Below, piece by piece: positions 61,420 through 64,000 of a stretch of DNA of 64,000 nt. Source of the DNA: Cytophagaceae bacterium (GTDB lineage Bacteria > Bacteroidota > Bacteroidia > Cytophagales > Spirosomataceae); assembly GCA_016722655.1 (NCBI GenBank), contig JADKIR010000005.1:930001-994000 (forward strand). Direction: 5' to 3'. A program made the translations under genes and the position numbers. Within the stretch, counting starts at the first letter, position 1; the number at the start of each line of letters is the position of its first letter. A model generated the notes under the pieces. It searched no databases and was not told where the DNA came from. It saw only the letters and a list, made by a program, of their open reading frames with translations.

Positions 61420-63711
61420 ATGAAAAACGAAAAAACTCTAAAGGAGGATGCCCTCCACTACCATGCTAAAGGTAGGCCTGGAAAAATAGAGGTAATACCA
61501 TCAAAAGAATACGCCAATCAAAGAGACCTTTCACTCGCCTACTCTCCGGGAGTGGCAGAACCTTGTCTGGCGATTCAGGCAAATCCTGAAGATGCTTATA
61601 AATACACTGCTAAAGGCAATCTGGTGGCGGTTATTAGCAATGGAACAGCTGTGTTGGGACTAGGTGATATTGGTGCAATGGCGGGCAAACCTGTAATGGA
61701 AGGAAAAGGCTTACTTTTTAAAATATATGCCGACATCGATGTGTTTGATATAGAACTTGACACAAAAAATGTAGAGGAATTTATAAGAACAGTAAAAATC
61801 CTTGAGCCCACTTTTGGTGGTGTCAATCTTGAGGACATCTCAGCTCCTGATTGTTTTGAGATCGAAGAAAGGCTTAAAAAAGAGCTCAATATTCCTGTGA
61901 TGCATGACGATCAACATGGTACGGCCATTATTTCAGCTGCATCGCTTCTCAATGCATTGGAATTGATGGAAAAGAAAATCGAAAATGCGAAAATCATAAT
62001 CAATGGAGCTGGTGCGTCAGCAATTTCTTGTACCCGACTTTACAATGCACTTGGAGCTAAGAAGGAGAATATTTTTATGTTTGATTCGAAAGGGTTAATT
62101 CACCCTGACAGAACCAATCTGGATGGCAGAAAACCAGAATTTGCCAATAGAAATATGCCTTTGGAAACTACCCTTGCTGATGCCATAAATGGTGCCGATG
62201 TATTTGTTGGATTGTCAAAAGGTAATGTATTGACCAAAGAAATGGTTAAAACTATGGCACCAAACTGCATCGTATTTGCTTTGGCAAATCCTACTCCGGA
62301 AATTTCATATCCCGATGCCATCGACGCCCGTGAAGACATAATAGTTGCCACTGGTAGATCAGATTACCCTAATCAGGTTAATAATGTATTGGGATTCCCC
62401 TATATTTTTAGAGGTGCTCTTGATGTAAGAGCAAGTGAAATCAATGAAGAAATGAAACTTGCGGCAGTGAAAGCACTTGCTGAGCTTGCAAGAAAACCTG
62501 TGCCTGATATGGTTAATATGGCCTATAGCGAGGTAAATCTATCTTTTGGCAAAAATTACATCATTCCAAAGCCGGTTGATCCCCGTTTGTTAACTGCAGT
62601 TGCTCCTGCTGTTGCAAAAGCAGCTATGGAAACCGGCGTGGCGAAATTCCCTATTACTGACTGGGATAAATATGAAAATCAACTTACCAAAAGATTAGGC
62701 CTTGATAACACTCTGACCAAAGCTATCATCAATAAAGCTAAAAAATCACCTAAAAAAGTGGTCTTTGCTGATGCGGAAAATCTCAATGTTCTGAAAGCAG
62801 TTCAACAAATCATTCAGGAAAAAATTGCTTTTCCAATTTTATTGGGTAACAAACAAAAAATTCAGAATTTATTGAATGAAAATCACATTGAATTTGATTG
62901 GGATGTGGAAGTCATTGACCCTAAAGAACCTGCTAATGATGTTGAAAGACAAAGACTGGTTGAATATGGGGAAATTTATTTTGATAAAAGAAAAAGGAAA
63001 GGTCTCACCTATCCAGATACCATAAACTTTGTGACAAGAAGGAGCTATTATGGCTCTTTGATGGTAGAAACAGGCCTGGCTGATACCATGGTAGCTGGAC
63101 AAACCCGAAGCTATCCGGAAACCATCAAGCCTGCCATTCAAATTATTGGCCCGGCAGATGATGTGAAGAAAATATCAAGTATGTTTATTGTAATGAGCAA
63201 ATTTGGTCCGCTTTTCCTGGCAGATGCCACCATCAATTTTGATCCCACGGTGGATGACCTTGTTGAAATTACGGAATTATGTTGCAAAGAAGTTCAGAAA
63301 TTCAACATTAAGCCCAGGATTGCTTTGGTTACTTATTCCAATTTTGGCTCAGTACCCAATGGACCGGCTCCAATGAAACTACGGGAAGCGGTTGGTATCT
63401 TAAAAAGCAAACATCCGGGGATGATTGTTGATGGAGAAATGCAGGCTCACCTTGCTTTTGATATGGAATTATTAAAAGAAAGTCATCCGTTCTCTGATCT
63501 GGTTGATGGCCATGCCAATACTTTGATCTTTCCAAATCTCTCGTCAGCCAATATTGCTTACAACTTGTTGAAAGAAATCGCCGGATTAGAAAAAATAGGA
63601 CCAATAATGCTGGGACTAAAAAAACCGGTACAAGTTTTACAATTAGGTGCTAGTGTGCGTGAAATCGTAAACATGACCGCCATATCGGTTGTTGATGCAA
63701 ATAAAAAGTAA
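61420..63711 (+). CDS. maeB: NADP-dependent malic enzyme with C-terminal phosphotransacetylase-like domain
   Basis: A 763-residue enzyme. The malic-enzyme domain (1-about 410) has SLAYSPGVAEPCL, PVMHDDQHGTAIISAASLLN and the Rossmann INGAGASAISCTRL; the second half (about 430-763) is a phosphate acetyltransferase-like domain (YYGSLMVETGLADTMVAGQT, APMKLREAVGILK). This fused form is MaeB; the extra domain is generally thought to be regulatory (acetyl-CoA sensing). Malate to pyruvate, CO2 and NADPH. Single gene with a clear terminator. Confidence 0.96.
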   Translation: MKNEKTLKEDALHYHAKGRPGKIEVIPSKEYANQRDLSLAYSPGVAEPCLAIQANPEDAYKYTAKGNLVAVISNGTAVLGLGDIGAMAGKPVMEGKGLLFKIYADIDVFDIELDTKNVEEFIRTVKILEPTFGGVNLEDISAPDCFEIEERLKKELNIPVMHDDQHGTAIISAASLLNALELMEKKIENAKIIINGAGASAISCTRLYNALGAKKENIFMFDSKGLIHPDRTNLDGRKPEFANRNMPLETTLADAINGADVFVGLSKGNVLTKEMVKTMAPNCIVFALANPTPEISYPDAIDAREDIIVATGRSDYPNQVNNVLGFPYIFRGALDVRASEINEEMKLAAVKALAELARKPVPDMVNMAYSEVNLSFGKNYIIPKPVDPRLLTAVAPAVAKAAMETGVAKFPITDWDKYENQLTKRLGLDNTLTKAIINKAKKSPKKVVFADAENLNVLKAVQQIIQEKIAFPILLGNKQKIQNLLNENHIEFDWDVEVIDPKEPANDVERQRLVEYGEIYFDKRKRKGLTYPDTINFVTRRSYYGSLMVETGLADTMVAGQTRSYPETIKPAIQIIGPADDVKKISSMFIVMSKFGPLFLADATINFDPTVDDLVEITELCCKEVQKFNIKPRIALVTYSNFGSVPNGPAPMKLREAVGILKSKHPGMIVDGEMQAHLAFDMELLKESHPFSDLVDGHANTLIFPNLSSANIAYNLLKEIAGLEKIGPIMLGLKKPVQVLQLGASVREIVNMTAISVVDANKK

Positions 63712-63732
63712 TACATAATCATTGGAATAAAA

Positions 63733-63760
63733 AAAAAGAGACTCAATTGGGTCTCTTTTT
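63733..63760. terminator. Bidirectional terminator between maeB and the ceramidase-like gene
   Basis: AAAAAGAGAC (63733-63742) pairs with GTCTCTTTTT (63751-63760) over a loop of eight, and each strand ends in a T-run. It serves both convergent genes. Confidence 0.75.
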
Positions 63761-64000
63761 TAATTTATCGATGATATCTTTTACAACTGTCGAAAAATAC
63801 TTTCCATTTTGGTAACCAAACCAGGACATGATTGTGGTTTCGTACAAATCCAGGTCATAAAGCCGATCATGAGTTACATAGCCTGCATATGAGCCATTAA
63901 AGCTTGTTACAACAAGGTTAATTCCTTGTTTCGTGGCATATTGGTCTAATTCTGCCATAATTTCTCCTGAAAAATCACAGGGCAAACCTATCACCAAAGT
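63743..64000 (-). CDS. Neutral/alkaline non-lysosomal ceramidase-like protein, C-terminal part
   Basis: Only the C-terminal part is inside the window; the frame is open to base 64000. GLPCDFSGEIMAEL, then VVTSFNGSYAGYVTHDRLYD and YETTIMSWFG match the end of the neutral ceramidase catalytic domain, in which the Asn-x-x-x-Gly-Tyr segment is conserved. Lipid amide hydrolysis is the expected activity. Stop at 63743 lies in the terminator. Confidence 0.65.
   Translation of the reverse strand, partial: TLVIGLPCDFSGEIMAELDQYATKQGINLVVTSFNGSYAGYVTHDRLYDLDLYETTIMSWFGYQNGKYFSTVVKDIIDKLKKRPN

Overview
The window looks like a chromosome segment of a low-GC Bacteroidota, most likely from the Cytophagales. 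Three things point there. Several promoters carry the TAnnTTTG -7 element typical of the phylum. There are secreted proteins with type IX secretion (T9SS) C-terminal sorting domains. Phylum-typical families are present (DUF4254 next to a family 9 glycosyltransferase, a GPH symporter with a GH94 phosphorylase, secreted 'coathanger'-type C-termini). No rRNA, tRNA, CRISPR array, insertion sequence or prophage was seen.

Layout. 1-258 is the end of a ROK-family gene. 371-3776 is a pyrB-nuoC-phosphoesterase-hypothetical operon. 3817-6829 holds divergent idi and a two-gene sugar-acid pathway (FAA-fold dehydratase plus 2-oxoglutarate semialdehyde dehydrogenase). 6958-9636 is an accessory stretch: DUF2971 gene, two small membrane proteins, and a DUF2442/DUF4160 pair whose DUF4160 member is frameshifted. 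9696-13763 is a cellobiose phosphorylase and sugar symporter operon. 14213-16890 is a response regulator, HEAT-like protein and BcsA/PgaC-like glycosyltransferase operon. 18100-20759 is a caspase-like protease gene followed by a papain-like protease gene with a tail of about 195 acidic residues.

20976-24326 has a lipocalin-like lipoprotein, a Bcr/CflA exporter, two small membrane proteins and a metallo-hydrolase. 24668-27639 is a DnaE2-type polymerase broken by one frameshift and visibly richer in G+C than its surroundings. 27671-31680 is a MarR-headed five-gene operon with a clear palindromic operator at its promoter. 31770-33768 contains maf, a tiny stand-alone T9SS-sorting-domain-like gene, a nucleotidase and a lysoplasmalogenase. 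33757-35416 is a class V aminotransferase plus MarC operon.

35572-41101 is a block of secreted proteins: two with almost the same C-terminal 158 residues, and a large extracellular nuclease. Between them an unlisted 41-codon ORF encodes a peptide with a lasso-RiPP-type leader. 41308-46867 is an ArsR regulator and the thrA-thrB-DUF4254-GT9 operon. 46894-49906 is mpl and an arginine decarboxylase-like gene. 50277-52686 is a deoxyamino-sugar cassette. 52683-58546 has PatB/MalY, small genes, and the hisS-mltG-thioesterase-BrkB operon. 58847-64000 has a dicarboxylate symporter, a paraoxonase-like protein, maeB and the end of a ceramidase-like gene.

Most of the window is housekeeping and carbohydrate metabolism. 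The least ordinary items are the orphan lasso-type precursor tucked behind a secreted-protein gene, the caspase-papain operon, the stand-alone sorting domain, and the two single-base frameshifts.
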